From NCBI GenBank assembly GCA_022570795.1, contig JAKUDP010000004.1:1364001-1428000 (forward strand): a DNA stretch of 64,000 bases. Direction: 5' to 3'. Each line of letters opens with the position of its first letter. Position 1 is the first letter of the stretch. The notes under the pieces were generated by a model. The model saw only the letters and a list, made by a program, of their open reading frames with translations. It was not told the origin of the DNA and did no database searches. This DNA is from Sphaerulina vaccinii. Lineage: Eukaryota > Ascomycota > Dothideomycetes > Mycosphaerellales > Mycosphaerellaceae. Shown here in pieces: positions 1-11,331 of the stretch. Both the position numbers and the translations under genes were made by a program.

Positions 1-1015
1 GCTCCTACACCCAGCAGACAAGGCGCTTCTGAGACCGCTGGGACAATTGGGCAAAGTAGGCGCATCACAAGGAGCTGTGTCCTTCTTACGAAGAACAGAG
101 TACAGCTCATCGCAACAGGCCCAGCACTTCTCATCCTCAACGTCGAAAGACCTGTTGCGCATGCGCAATGATAACAAGAGGCGGAAACCATCAATGAACA
201 AGGATGATCCAATCAACATTATGCGACATATCGTGAAGGGATTCGACATTGCATACCCTCAGGATGCATACAAAGGCGAGGACAGCACAGAAAATCTGCG
301 TGGAGCACAAGTTACAGACGCTGAGCTCAAAGCGTGGTCACATCCCAAACACCCTACCAATCCAGACTTGAAACTGCTCGATTCATACCCAGTCCTGCCA
401 GACGCGGACGCCATACCCTCGCTAGGCTTCTACATGGTCATGAAATACGTCTCGAATCCATCTGATATACGGGATACATACGACCAGCGTCTGGATACTG
501 CACTCATGAGGCCTGTAGCTGATGAGCGCGCGAACGAGGAGTTTGCAGAGAAGCTTCGCGAATGGCAAGAGTCCGACCAGACGAAACCCGAACCGATTCA
601 AGAGTACAACTACGACTACTATCTTCCGACAGATCGTCAGGCCGTGCATGGTATCAAAAGGAAGCTGGATGTGGACGATGCCGATCGGGACGACGATGCG
701 CATTACACAGACGACAATGGCGTAGGTGTGCCGTGCTTCAAGTACCAAAGGATACGAACATACGAGACGTATAAGCAAAACGGAGACAGCAAGAACATGT
801 ATAATGATACGGTGGCCATAGCGCTGCACGACACAGATGGCGAGTCTGGTAGTGCGCGCCTACGAAAGGGAGCATACATCTACCCTATTGTGCAGACGAC
901 GGCTCTGAGACCGAAGCGGCAAACGGCGCAGAGCCAGTATGGGACGGAACCCAAGGTCGACGAACTCAATGTGGTAATAGGCGATGCAAAGGTCGCAGAA
1001 GTGGCAGAAGAATAG
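1..1015 (+). CDS. PAF1: Paf1, RNA polymerase II-associated factor 1 (C-terminal part, cut by window start)
   Basis: The frame is open from base 2, so the 5' end lies outside the window; the stop is TAG at 1013-1015. About 337 residues are visible with no intron. Paf1 is a core subunit of the nuclear Paf1 complex, which travels with elongating RNA polymerase II and promotes H2B ubiquitination and H3K4/K36 methylation. Family-like blocks in order are HPADKALL near the left edge, FLRRTEYSS, then DPINIMRHIVKGFDIAYP, HPTNPDLKLLDSYPVLPD and the acidic C-terminal part containing YNYDYY. These match the usual order of Paf1 motifs. The C-terminus is short and lacks the long acidic/serine tail of yeast Paf1, which is common in filamentous fungi. 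The family call is from recalled motifs. Confidence 0.85.
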   Translation, partial: LLHPADKALLRPLGQLGKVGASQGAVSFLRRTEYSSSQQAQHFSSSTSKDLLRMRNDNKRRKPSMNKDDPINIMRHIVKGFDIAYPQDAYKGEDSTENLRGAQVTDAELKAWSHPKHPTNPDLKLLDSYPVLPDADAIPSLGFYMVMKYVSNPSDIRDTYDQRLDTALMRPVADERANEEFAEKLREWQESDQTKPEPIQEYNYDYYLPTDRQAVHGIKRKLDVDDADRDDDAHYTDDNGVGVPCFKYQRIRTYETYKQNGDSKNMYNDTVAIALHDTDGESGSARLRKGAYIYPIVQTTALRPKRQTAQSQYGTEPKVDELNVVIGDAKVAEVAEE

Positions 1016-1672
1016 GCCTCGAGAGACGAGACAGGAGTCTCATGTGCTGCGGCTAGCGGGAAGTAAGAAGCCAGCTGGCTGCTTGCTTGCATATGAGACA
1101 GTAGTCGACAGTCATGTAGCTATAATCATGCACGCGACAGTGTGTTGTAAACATCACTTGCTCAAGTGACCCTCTGCTGAACACGTCTTGGCTTTGCGGG
1201 CATGATCCTGGTCAGCTCGCGTTAATTGCACACGTCGAGGACTGTTTCTGATGTCCTTTACACTTCCATACGGCAACCACGTCTTCTCGTGTTAGTACAT
1301 TGCACTCACACGTTCCCGAAGTTGATGTTCATCACCATAGAGGGGCCCTGAAGCACACCGACTCCTAGCAGCGCGCTCCATCCCGCTGCTGTGACTGAAT
1401 TGGCGGAGAAGCTCTCAGTTTAGAATAAACTGACTACTGGACGCGACAAACTCCGTGCATCTTTACAACAATTCCTCGCAGTGGGCATCTCTGTGTGGAA
1501 TATCAGCAGATTCGGCGATTCCTACTGCGTACACCAAGCGAATCAACTCAACAACTCAGGCTGAGAGACAGCACGACCTGACCTGACTGGCACTCCGCCT
1601 CTCCCACCTCCGCCTGAGCCTCGAGCTCCACGACCAACACCGACCGCAACTCCTTTGAAGCAAGCAAGGAAG
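1016..1672. other. Intergenic region, Paf1 to DUF7918-like gene
   Basis: Holds the 3' flank of Paf1 and the promoter and 5' leader of the next gene. Base composition is ordinary and I see no repeat, RNA gene or convincing ORF. The bases just before the ATG at 1673 are a C/A-rich leader, usual for filamentous fungi. Confidence 0.5.
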
Positions 1673-3491
1673 ATGCCTTGTTTCAAGGGCCTTGCGGTCT
1701 CCATTCACACCACAGACGGCCCCATCGCCGAGCACTCTGTCCAGAAGCAGACTCGCCAATCGCGCATCACCACATACATCCCTGTACCTCCAGCAAAAGT
1801 GCCCACGGGCTCGACATCTGGCAAACCGGAACAATCGACTTTCGCGATCAGTATTACACTTCTCACACCGGGGCTCAATGTGCCTTACTCGACTCCCAAG
1901 CCCACGATCGAGGATCCGTATCCCAGACCGCGAACAGTGGGAGGTCTGCCAGGCGCGACAGGCGAGAGGGGAAAGTACCTTGGAACCATCCCTCCATACG
2001 TCTCACGAACGAACAATCCGAATGAGACAATAGCAGCCTACATCTACTTTGACGGACGTGCCAAGGAAGAGGTCGCAACACTGCTGAGGAGAGGTGAAGA
2101 GACCTGGGTGAACAGCCGATGGGTCAGTGTCCCTGAAGCTGAAGGCGGAGGTCTCGCAGAGCGCGAATTCCTGTTTAGAGAAGTGGGACTGGAGAGATGG
2201 CTTAATGGACTCGATCTGGAGGGAACTGATCAGGCCAAGAAGGAGCGCATAGAGCGGCGGCAAAAGAGACTGGAGAAGAAGCGGAGAAAGAGACAGGAGG
2301 AGAAGGGCAGCGATGACGAGGATGAGCGGCCAGCCACTATTCGGCGCAATGGTGTCCTGAGATATGGTGGTGAGGACGGGCCAGTGGAAGACCTCCAGGA
2401 CGATGATGGCCTCTTTACCTCAGACTCTGACTCGGAAGACGATCCACCAGAGCCTGAAGCAGCTGGCCAGATCAAAGTTGCTCTGTTTCGTGTTCTTGCT
2501 AGCGGCGAGATCAAGCGTGGCGAATATTCACCACAATTCGATGCACACGACGACGACATGGATGGGAACGGCGAGGGTGGTGCTGGCGAAGACGTGGATC
2601 ACACAACGAGCTTCGCAAAACCTAAGACACTGGACCCGAAGACTATCAGTACTCAGACAGTGACTGGCCTAGATCCGCCAGAGAATCCTTACGCAGTCTT
2701 CACGTTCTTCTATCGCGGCGAGAAACAACTTCGTAAGATGGGCATTATCTCAACACCAGTTGCACAGAGAACTCCACAGTCGAGTAGTCGTAGGAAGTCC
2801 TCGACCACGGATTTCTCTAAGCTGGGCCCATTGAAGTCACATGGCACAAAGGGATTCTCCGGCTATCGCGATACTGCGACAGCTAAGCGGAAAGGCAAGG
2901 ATAAAGATGTGGATGCAATGGATAGTGATGCTGATGACGAAGATGATGAGAGACTGCAACCTGATGGCGATGACGAAGCAGATGGCAAGCAGGAGAATGG
3001 AAATACACTTCTGTCACCCGAAGATGCGAGGCGCACCAACGAGGTGGCCGAAGGTGTGCAGAAGATCAAGGTAAGTGGTTTGCTAATCCTAGCACCTGAA
3101 TATTGCTAACACGATACAGCTCAAGCGTCAACATTCCGCAGAACCGCTCAGCGAACCCAGCGCAACACGCAAATCGCCACATATCAAGAGTGAAGAATCG
3201 ACAGATGCCGGCACACCGCAGTCAAACAATTCCGTCACAGCCAATGCTGGCACACCTCCGAATGGTCTTGCACCTCCGGCAAACGATACTGAAGCTGTCG
3301 CCAGTCCATACAAGCGCCAGCGAGCGAGTCTGCCCGGTCTGAACAACAGCTTGTTCACGAGTGAAGCTGGTTTTCTACCCAGCACATCCCTCGCAGCGCC
3401 AACAGACGCCGAACAACCTAGAGCATTCTCGACACCAGAAGTCAATCGAGACTCATCGCAGGTGGATGGTGGTATTGATGAGGACTTGTGA
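1673..3491 (+). CDS. DUF7918-like protein, putative nuclear, unknown function
   Basis: Two exons, 1673-3070 and 3120-3491, joined across a 49-bp intron (GTAAGT donor, TGCTAAC branch point at 3104-3110, ACAG acceptor) in phase 0, giving 589 residues. The ATG at 1673 is preferred over an upstream in-frame TTG. The N-terminal half (residues about 1-180) has MPCFKGLAVSIHTTDGP and later YIYFDGRAKEEVA plus a Trp-containing REVGLERWLNGLDLEG block, which recalls the fungal DUF7918 family. The middle is a strongly basic KK/RK stretch (about residues 190-220) followed by acidic low-complexity segments; the C-terminal exon is Ser/Pro-rich with KRQRAS. The charge pattern suggests a nuclear protein, but I infer no activity. 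Confidence is high that it is a gene and moderate for the family. Confidence 0.75.
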
Positions 3492-4347
3492 CTGCGTTTC
3501 CATTCTGACGCTCACGCGATGCAATTGCTGACGAGATTCGAATGAAAGGCCAATGAAGAAACGAAGAACGATACGACTCTTTGCGTTCCAGACAGTCAGA
3601 AACTTGTCGCAGATTACTGGCATGAATAGACGACGCGGTCCAGAGACACTAGAGCGACGCGGTGTCCGACGAAGACGCAGCAGCAGACATGGGGACCGCC
3701 TGCGTGAAGCTGGTTTACGATCATATGACGAGTTGCGAGGAGCGAGGCGACACTGGCGCTCGAAACATCGCTCTCACTCCGTGTGACCTCACAGCTCTCA
3801 TGATCAAGTCTGCTCGGACGGCACCTCTGCGCAACATCATCAGAAGGAACCGAACCTAAGATGTGTGAGCCCATGAGGCCTGCACAAGATCTTCCTGCGG
3901 CCCTACATACTGGTGGTCATCGAACCATTACCGCGACACTTTTCTTTCCTTGTACAGCATGCTCATTGAGGGTGGATCATTTTGAGACGGACGAACGATA
4001 AAAAAGGGAGGTAGGGAACCCAGGATACCACCGACAACGACACATAGAGGTCTTGGGAAGGAAGGAAGGCAATTGTACACTTCGCTACGGCGACTTTGCA
4101 TGCAATGGATTGAGCTATGGATCATGAGTTCATTGGAGTGGCCGCTAAAGTAGTGCTGTTGTATCATACCCCTTCTTGTGCAGGCAGGCAGATGATCACA
4201 ATATGAAGAGTACTCAACGTGAGATATCTGCGTAGCTCCTAGTGACAATGAAGTCTTACCACGACTCAATATGATATCGAAACGCAACAATCTCATTCCA
4301 CCTGAGCCAACGACATCTGATGCATCAGCATGCTATAGTCGCACAAG
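3492..4347. other. Intergenic region between convergent genes
   Basis: Lies between the stop codons of a plus-strand and a minus-strand gene. Short ORFs here are out of context and lack splice or start support. No repeats or RNA genes were seen. Confidence 0.4.
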
Positions 4348-5508
4348 TCAAACACCTTCTGCCAGTACTCCATATTCTTGCAATAGTGATTGCAACAAGG
4401 ATTGCTGCAAACGAAGTTTGTTTCCTCTCAGAATGCGCTTCAGATCGATATATTGTTGTGTAAGCTCTTGCAGTAAAGGCGAGCTTTGTAGCTGTCTTGA
4501 TCTGGCTGGAGTCATTGGCATGCATGGCAACACTTCCAGCTGTATTTGCTTCGCAACTTGGGCGTTGCCTCGTCGGTGCTTAACGTATCGATATAGCAGA
4601 TATGAGCCTGCGATGATAGCCGGACCCAACAAGGCAGTCGCCGTTCCCGGACTTATCCACCTTGCTGAGCTTGACTCGGAGGCACTATTAACAGCTATGA
4701 CTGGAAGTGGTGAAAGATGCAGACCAGTTGTCATAGTTGTCTCCGGTGGCTTGACCAGTGAGTCTAGCATAGATGGTATCTTGAGTGGCTCAGCAGGCGC
4801 ACCAATGTGAGGCATTGTGAAATCAAGCTGGTCAAATGCCTCTTGCGCAAGTAACTCTGAACGGGTCCAATAGACCTCGCGTAAAGGAGCAGTCAGGATG
4901 CCCTGAGTGGCGATTTCCAATAGCACAAATGTTCCCAGAAGCCATAGAACAGCTTGGCTGATCGCAATACACAAAGTTTGCAATCCGAAAAAGAGGCCGG
5001 GGATCGATACGGCTTGTCTGAGCATGCGCTTGCGCTCGTCTCTCATGCGCTCCTCGTTCTGCGAATGAGAGTACGCTCTGTAGATCATTGGTGGATCTTT
5101 GGGCTTGTAGGAATTGGACCTTGTTGGTGAGCCTTTAGACTCATCTGAATAGGACTTCACCGATGAGAAGCTCCAACCGAGCGAGGATAACTTGTTTGAC
5201 AGTCCCTTGAGCTTGCCTGTATTCCGTGCCTTATGAATGATTTTAGGCTGAAGTGGCGGGCTGTCTTCAGTATCGCTCGTAGTCGCGCAGTCGTCATCAT
5301 CTACGTCGGAAAAGTCCTCGGGTTCTACAAGGTAAAGCTGGTTGAAGATGTTGGCTTGCACATTGGAGTATTGCCTTTCAGCGCTCAGCTTATCACTGCC
5401 CGGAATGAGTCGCTGCACCGTCTTGGTCTCTTCGAGAGGACGTAAGAGCTTGTGTATGTCTCTGAGTGCGGTCGTAAAGTGGGCATGGCTTTCGTTCGAC
5501 TCGGCCAT
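4348..5508 (-). CDS. Hypothetical protein with two membrane segments
   Basis: Single exon, 386 residues from the ATG at 5506-5508. The frame is open a little further upstream but only to a GTG, so this ATG is the best start. The N-terminal half is soluble and acidic (SDVDDDD) and then Ser/Lys-rich. A hydrophobic stretch near residue 190 (LWLLGTFVLLEIA) and a second near residue 305 (TALLGPAIIAGSYLLYRYV, followed by the basic KHRRG) look like membrane spans. The C-terminal 60 residues are Gln/Leu-rich and could form a coiled coil. I do not recognise the family. A hairpin-type organelle or ER membrane protein is possible but is only inference. Confidence 0.65.
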   Translation of the reverse strand: MAESNESHAHFTTALRDIHKLLRPLEETKTVQRLIPGSDKLSAERQYSNVQANIFNQLYLVEPEDFSDVDDDDCATTSDTEDSPPLQPKIIHKARNTGKLKGLSNKLSSLGWSFSSVKSYSDESKGSPTRSNSYKPKDPPMIYRAYSHSQNEERMRDERKRMLRQAVSIPGLFFGLQTLCIAISQAVLWLLGTFVLLEIATQGILTAPLREVYWTRSELLAQEAFDQLDFTMPHIGAPAEPLKIPSMLDSLVKPPETTMTTGLHLSPLPVIAVNSASESSSARWISPGTATALLGPAIIAGSYLLYRYVKHRRGNAQVAKQIQLEVLPCMPMTPARSRQLQSSPLLQELTQQYIDLKRILRGNKLRLQQSLLQSLLQEYGVLAEGV

Positions 5509-6479
5509 ATCAGAACTACCAGAGCATGCCACTTGGGCGACTTGTCTCCTCTCGATCACGTATTACAGAGTTCGTAGATTCTTAGATGGAATCGCGATAG
5601 GTGGCACATGTGTCGCGATGGTTCTGGCAAGCTTCTTGAGTTCGTGAGTCTTGATACGATTGTAACTCCGGTTCGCCGTTCTTCCAGTAGTCACCAGAAA
5701 TGGGTCTGGATGACCTAGCTGCATCGTGGTGTCCCTCAACCACTGTTCAAACAGTCGCTGTTTAGGCTGACATTGCCACTATTAGCGATGATTATGATGC
5801 ATTGAGAAAAGATCAGAAGTGATACCTTATAGTTCCATGGATCTGGCTCGTTCATACTTGCTGATTCGTGTTCGAGGTCTTGTGGAGTTGGGCTTGTTTG
5901 TTCCGGTATCGTACGTGTCGCAGCTGTCTCGTCTTATCCGGGAGACGAGCAGTATGGTCTTGATGTCCAGTCACTGTTCGTATTGGCTACTTTAACGCAT
6001 TAGTTGAGCAGAAGCTGAAGAGTCCAAGCAGCCTGTTGTGGTGAGGTCGACAAACGCTGCTGGAACTCGCCGTCAGTATCCACTCATTGCTATATGCAGC
6101 TAACCATCAGGCGAGTCAATCAGCCAGTGCCGTGATAGCTGAATGCAGACTGCCGCCGGGCATGTCGCACGAGTAGCAGGGATGCCATTTCTGCCAGCGC
6201 TTGACTGCGTTGATATATGGCCCTGTTTTCACAGCACAAGCTCAGAAGTCGATCATGTCCGTGAGGATACTGCAGTGCTCGAAGATGGCAGTGATGTGGG
6301 AGTAAAGAGACAGAGTTAAGTAGTTGAGCGAAGTCTGCTCGTTCGGCTACCGACCAATGGATTGCGGCTTGGCGGACAGGCATTGCATTGCAGTCTCATA
6401 GTTGGCTGAGATGATCAAGGGAAGGTGTTCTCGCTTGCTTGATGTCCTGCTGGATGTGCTACTCTGCTACATGTGCTGC
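5509..6479. other. Intergenic region, nothing assigned
   Basis: About 970 bp between the 5' end of the two-TM protein gene and the 3' end of the transporter remnant. An 87-codon minus-strand frame at 6120-6383 lacks any recognisable feature and is not called. No repeats were seen. Confidence 0.4.
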
Positions 6480-8382
6480 TTACCAGACCTTTCCTTTCGT
6501 CTGCTTGAAGTCCGATACCTTGATATCTCGCCAAATCAGCACAGCTGGGACTGCAAGAGCAAGTACAGCCGTAGCAGCGATAGTCTGATACTCCATCGCA
6601 GTTCCATACGCCTGATCGATAGCATCCCTAGCCGGCGTCCCTGGCACGTACAGCTGCTGCTCGGTAAGGGCCCCTGCAATGGTCGTTGCATTGGCCTGCA
6701 GCTCCGCAGGCAGAAATTCTGCTAAAGAAGTTGGGAAGTACTCGTTCCACAGAGGAGTGCTGATCGAGTACCCGATAGCCTGTCCAACAGAGAAGAACAA
6801 AGCTTGTATAGCCAGCACGACAGCGATCTGCTGATGTGTGACAGCAGACATCGCTGCAGTTTGAGAACAGATGACGATCAGTCCTCCCCCCAGAGCGATC
6901 AAGACCTGGCAGACAATCATAGGTCCAATGTTGTACGAAGGTTGTCGGAACTCGATAAGCATGCCTACTCCAAGTATCACGAGTGGAAGTCCAACATATG
7001 CTGCAAGCCACTTGAAACGTCCAGACCAGCGGATCAGAACACCACAGATGACTCCAGTGATGCAAGATCCAATGCTGTAGATGTTCTGAACGTAGCCTGC
7101 TTCGGTCACAGAAAGTCTGTAGACGATCTGAGTAAAAGGGTTCATGAAGCTCGCCCAGATGCCAAAAGACATTGCCATCGCGAGCTGAAGGACGTTGGCA
7201 CCCATGACTGTGCGGTCTGTCAAAATGTACCATGGTGCAAACTGTACAGGCGCGAAGAATCGTTCCCAGAGCACGAAAGATGCGACAAGGACAACACCGA
7301 GCACAATCATGGCGATGATGAAAGGCTCGCCAGCAAAAGGAATAGTGCAAGTCCCGCACCGAGAAGGAAGATCCCGAACAAGTCGAACTCGACGGCGTAA
7401 TGCTTGAATGACTGAAAAGTAGTTCGTCCTGACGTGCCTTTCTGTAGTACCCCTTCTCGGCGGGCTCGACGTGTGTACCACATGAAGAGTATGATCAAAG
7501 GTATGTTGACCAGCGGCTCGATAATCGCGAAGGTGCCGTAGCCCCATCTATAGCCTGGACCTGCCAGGAAGGCTTGTGCGAGAGGAGCGCCGATCCAAGT
7601 TGTGGCGAGGAATGGTGAGGTCTCCAGAGCGAACATGAAGCCACGATTCTTGAGGGACGTAATGTCGGCAAGAAAGACGCTGATGCACAGATCACGGCCA
7701 AGAATGCCGAACCAGTAGAAGACCTGAGCGGAAAAGTGTAAGCACGGCAAAAGGTGAAACAGAGCAGGGATGAAAGTGCTTACCTGTGCGCCCATGTACA
7801 TTTCGACAGAGGTCGTCGCTGCCATCATGATCAAGCCAATGGTAACGAAGAGCAGCATGACTGCAAATGCTTGAGGCCTGCCTCAGATGTCCAGAATCTT
7901 GGCCACTGCGAGGCGACCGACACCCGCAGTGATCTGAGACACAACTCCAGTTGTGGCATATAGTCCGAGTGCGCTGAAGTCACTGACCACATAGGGCTCA
8001 AGGCCGAATCCCATCTGTTGTTGCATCGAGCCGACGAAGGACAGAAAGACGATACTGTTGTGCATTTTTAGCATTGCAGGCCTCACTTCATTAAATTCTC
8101 CATGATATGACACCATTTCTTAGTGATATCTGAAGCATCCAGGACATGAAGTATATGAGCTTACAAAACGAGTGCTGCAGCAAGCGTTGTCTTAGTCCAT
8201 ACGGTCGTGACAGCTTCCATGGCCTTCACTCCCTCTTGCGCGTCCTCGGTAAAGCTCTTGCCATCGCCATCACTCGGTGACTTCGCTGGTGAGCTGTCGG
8301 CGTATGAGATTGTTGGGTCATCATGCTTGAGTTGCTTCTCGGGGTCGTCTAGCGAAGACTGCTGATGTGCTTCGGGTGTCAT
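6480..8382 (-). pseudogene. Siderophore-iron transporter (MFS, MirB/Sit1-like), disrupted
   Basis: Exons 8165-8382, 7784-8054 and 6480-7723 are joined by canonical introns (110 and 60 bp, phases 2 and 0). The product would be a 14-TM H+-coupled importer of ferric siderophores. Family-like blocks include FVGSMQQQMGFGLEPYV, GVVSQITAGVGRLAVAKILD, SVEMYMGAQVFYWFG, VLIRWSGRFKWLA and the C-terminal WRDIKVSDFKQTKG. Two lesions are visible. The Trp codon expected after AKILDI is TGA (7883-7885), inside an exon whose ends keep phase. Near 7307-7345 the frame changes, and a loop of roughly 15 residues usual after ALFLLPF is missing, so a deletion not divisible by three is likely. The last codons TGG TAA also form a GTAAGC donor-like site, so a short final exon cannot be excluded. 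Sequencing error is possible for either lesion, less so for both. Confidence 0.8.
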
Positions 8383-8507
8383 GATCGCTGCTGTGGAGCT
8401 GGATTGTTAAGCAAGAAAGAGCATGGAGGAGGATCTTATCAAGATCAGATTGTAAAACAGCGTGGGATGTTGAATGAAGTCTCCTCACGCTACTTCAAGA
8501 AGGATTC

Positions 8508-8690
8508 CTACGCCACAGTCGTGCTGTCTCTTGACTCGTAGATCTCTGCTGAGGTGCGCGGGTTGAACGAACTTGGCTGATTCCTTGGCCTCGTGGCAAA
8601 GCTGGGCATTGACATGCTCTTATAAGGGCTTCTTGGCCGATCCTTTGAGATCGCCAGTCCGTAGGCTGGAGGACTTTGGGACGCAGACAT
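8508..8690 (-). CDS. Small hypothetical Ser/Pro-rich protein (60 aa)
   Basis: An ATG-initiated 60-codon frame upstream of the transporter remnant on the same strand. It is rich in Ser, Pro and Arg, including RPRSPYKSMSMPSF, with no membrane segment, signal peptide or cysteine. It is not an antisense shadow of a larger gene because the opposite strand has no gene here. It could equally be chance or an exon of a longer gene. No function is proposed. Confidence 0.3.
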   Translation of the reverse strand: MSASQSPPAYGLAISKDRPRSPYKSMSMPSFATRPRNQPSSFNPRTSAEIYESRDSTTVA

Positions 8691-8923
8691 CGTGTTGTTG
8701 TGGAATGTAGAGCTGATACCTAGTTAGGAGTGAAGTAAGAGAAGGGAGCAGCGCTCGAGGTAGTCTATCTAGATTAAGGTTTCGGGTTCGGTTCATCAAC
8801 TTTTAGAGGCAGTCGCGTCTCTATGGCTCTGCCGCGTTCATGAACACCAGCTAAAGCTCCAACATCACGCTTGCACACAACCTTCACTCATAACAGCGCA
8901 CTCAGCATTGATATACGGGCAAG

Positions 8924-10617
8924 ATGCCTTTTAAGAAGGGCGGCGGCCATCACAAGGGCGCCAAAGGCAAAAGCACACGTATCAGTCTCTCAGCAACAAG
9001 TAAGGACTCTCAATCCAATGCCATGCAGGGAAAACGTGATACTGATACTCGACCTGCGCAGAAACACCTGTAATCGATGACAATGACCAGGACGAGGAAA
9101 TGGCCGACCAGGACGAGATCCAATACGATGCGCCGCAGCCAGACCCCGAGGACGATGAGGCAGAAGATGTTGCGACTCCTGCTGCTGAAGAGGACAGCGA
9201 CGATGATGACGACGAACCGCAAGTGACGACGATACCCAGGCGGAAAGCGAGAGGTGGGAGACGGGTGTCGCGCAGGGCTGGCGACAATGCGACTCCCGAG
9301 GCGGAAGATGGCAGCGAAGGCGGTACTCCATACAGGAGGGGACGACGAGGGCGACCATCAGGCTTCGGCGGCAACACGAGAGGACGCGGAGGCTTCCGTG
9401 GGCGACGGCGCGGGCAGAAAGAGGAAGGGCCGACGACTGTCACAGACAAAAGTGGGAATGTGCTCGAGGTGATGAACGACGAGGCGATAGTAGACTGGGA
9501 TCCAGAAGGAGACGAGAAGGTCGATGCGGACGGCATCTTGCTGGGTGGAAGAGAATACCGTGTCCGGACATTCACCATCATGGGCAAAGGCGACAGACGA
9601 TACATGTTGAGCACTGAGCCTGCAAGATGTTGTGGCTTCCGTGATAGCTACCTGTTCTTCACGAAACATCCGAAGCTGTATAAAGTGGTGGTGGGCGAGG
9701 ATGAGAAGAAGGATCTGATTGAGCGCGGCATACTACCGAGCAGCTACAAGGGCCGGAATATCGGTGTGGTCGCAGCGCGATCAGTATTTCGCGAGTTCGG
9801 GTCCAAGATCGTTGTGGGAGGTCGACGAGTCACGGACGACTATCGCGTAGCTGATGCGCGTGCAGAGGGAGCTGTAGAAGGAGACTTAGCGGATCCAGAC
9901 GACCATGTTCCGGACAAGCGCGAAGAATACAACCGCAATAGATATGTGGCCTGGTTCGGCGCAAGCGACGTCTACAAACAAGGAGGCTCCACGGTGCCTA
10001 GTAAGCAAGGAGTGCTCGGGAAGCGCAAGAATAACATTACTGTGCAGAACTGGCAATTCATGCATGCGCGGGAAGCTAGTCGCTTTAACTCGCTGCTTAC
10101 GATGTCGCGAGCTCAGAACCTCAACGGTGTCTACGACTACAACACGAACATGATGTTCTACCCAAAGATCATGCAGCCGACACACGCGAAGTGGGAATAC
10201 ATTCCTCCTGGAGCAGATGCGATCGAGGAGAAGCCAACGACCAATGGCCTCACAAACGGACATGTGAACGGCGAGCACGACTCCGCAGCAAGTCCGGAGC
10301 AGAAAGACACAATCTTCTTCAAGGTGCCAGCTGTGATATCACGGAATTTCAAAGTCATCGACACAGTCTACACGGCGCCTCCCATATCACACGCTGGATA
10401 TCCTGGTCCCGACGGGCACGTGGAGGATCCGACGTCTGGACCAAATGGCTTGTCAACAGTATCACAAGAACTTATCGACGAACTTCCCGCTGAGTGTAGA
10501 GCTGCATTCGAAGCTGCGCGAGCTACAGAACTAAGTTGGAAGAAGCAATGGGATACCGAGGCCAACAGTGCTCATCGCGGGCATCTGAAGATTGGCTTTA
10601 ATGGGTATCCTGTTTGA
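8924..10617 (+). CDS. RSC7: Rsc7/Npl6-like subunit of the RSC chromatin-remodelling complex
   Basis: Exon 1 is 8924-8999 and exon 2 is 9062-10617, with a 62-bp intron (GTAAGG donor, CTGATAC branch-like site, GCGCAG acceptor, phase 1). The product is 543 residues. An alternative donor at 8979 also keeps phase but fits the consensus less well. The N-terminus is basic (MPFKKGGGHHKGAKGK), then acidic (DEDD-type), then Arg/Gly-rich (RRGRRGRPSGFGGNTRGRG). The central block, with DGILLGGREYRVRTFT, DRRYMLSTEPARCCGFRDS, FTKHPKLYKV, RNIGVVAARSVFREFGSKI and GRRVTDDY, matches the Rsc7/Swp82 (CRC_subunit) domain. The nuclear RSC complex slides and ejects nucleosomes at promoters. It is transcribed away from the transporter remnant. 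Confidence 0.85.
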
Positions 10618-11331
10618 TGTTATAAGGGCGTTAGGCGAATAAGGCGTTTGCGTGGCCGCTCAAGGGCGGCCGATTGGAGGAGAAGGCTGATGTCCTACAT
10701 GAGGCTGTGGTTCTCTTTGCTTTTCTGGGTCTGATTTTTCGTGTTTTTCTGGGTCTGCTTTCATGTTCGGTGCTTGGAGTGATGGTGTGATGTGAGCGAA
10801 GGAACACAACAGTCTTATAGGACATCAGCTCGAGGTAGAAGAGAAATGAGGAGATGTTGAAACGCCATCCACCACTTCGACGGAGGTGACAAGATGTAAG
10901 TGCGATCGTGGTGCTAACAGGTCGCAGAAGTGCAACACCGACTCCATACTCCAGTAACCACCTTATCGGTAACAGCAAGCCTCGCCACGTGGGGAAGAAG
11001 CCTCTGTATGGACAAGGAATGGACAGCGATGAAATCGGCACATCTCTATGCCGATGGCTACTTGACATCATGGCTGGCGGCGACAGCGACGAGAGCAGTA
11101 CGGTGTCCATACATAACTCGAGATTGTAAGCGGAAAGTTCATTGTCTTGCGAAAAGAGCACAAAGCCGTTCCCGGACATGGGTCGCAACAAGTACATTCC
11201 AATGCAAGCGACCGAGCAACCATCTCCCATTCGAGCCTGTTGCGCTTGTGGCGAACGACACACCAATATTCGATCTTCCTTCAGTATCCCTATACACAGT
11301 ACGGGCCACTTGTGCCACGCCAGACGACAGC
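10618..11331. other. Intergenic region and receptor promoter
   Basis: About 710 bp between tandem plus-strand genes. A long minus-strand frame (10631-11266) shows no recognisable feature and overlaps open frames on the other strand, so it is not called. The receptor frame is open upstream of its ATG, so an extra 5' exon is possible. Confidence 0.4.

Noticed and set aside
7330..7365. Short intron to explain the transporter frame change
   Set aside because: The only GT..AG pair is about 34 bp, removes conserved residues and does not give the needed frame.
10631..11266. 211-codon minus-strand frame
   Set aside because: No recognisable domain, overlaps open frames on the other strand, and lies in a promoter region.
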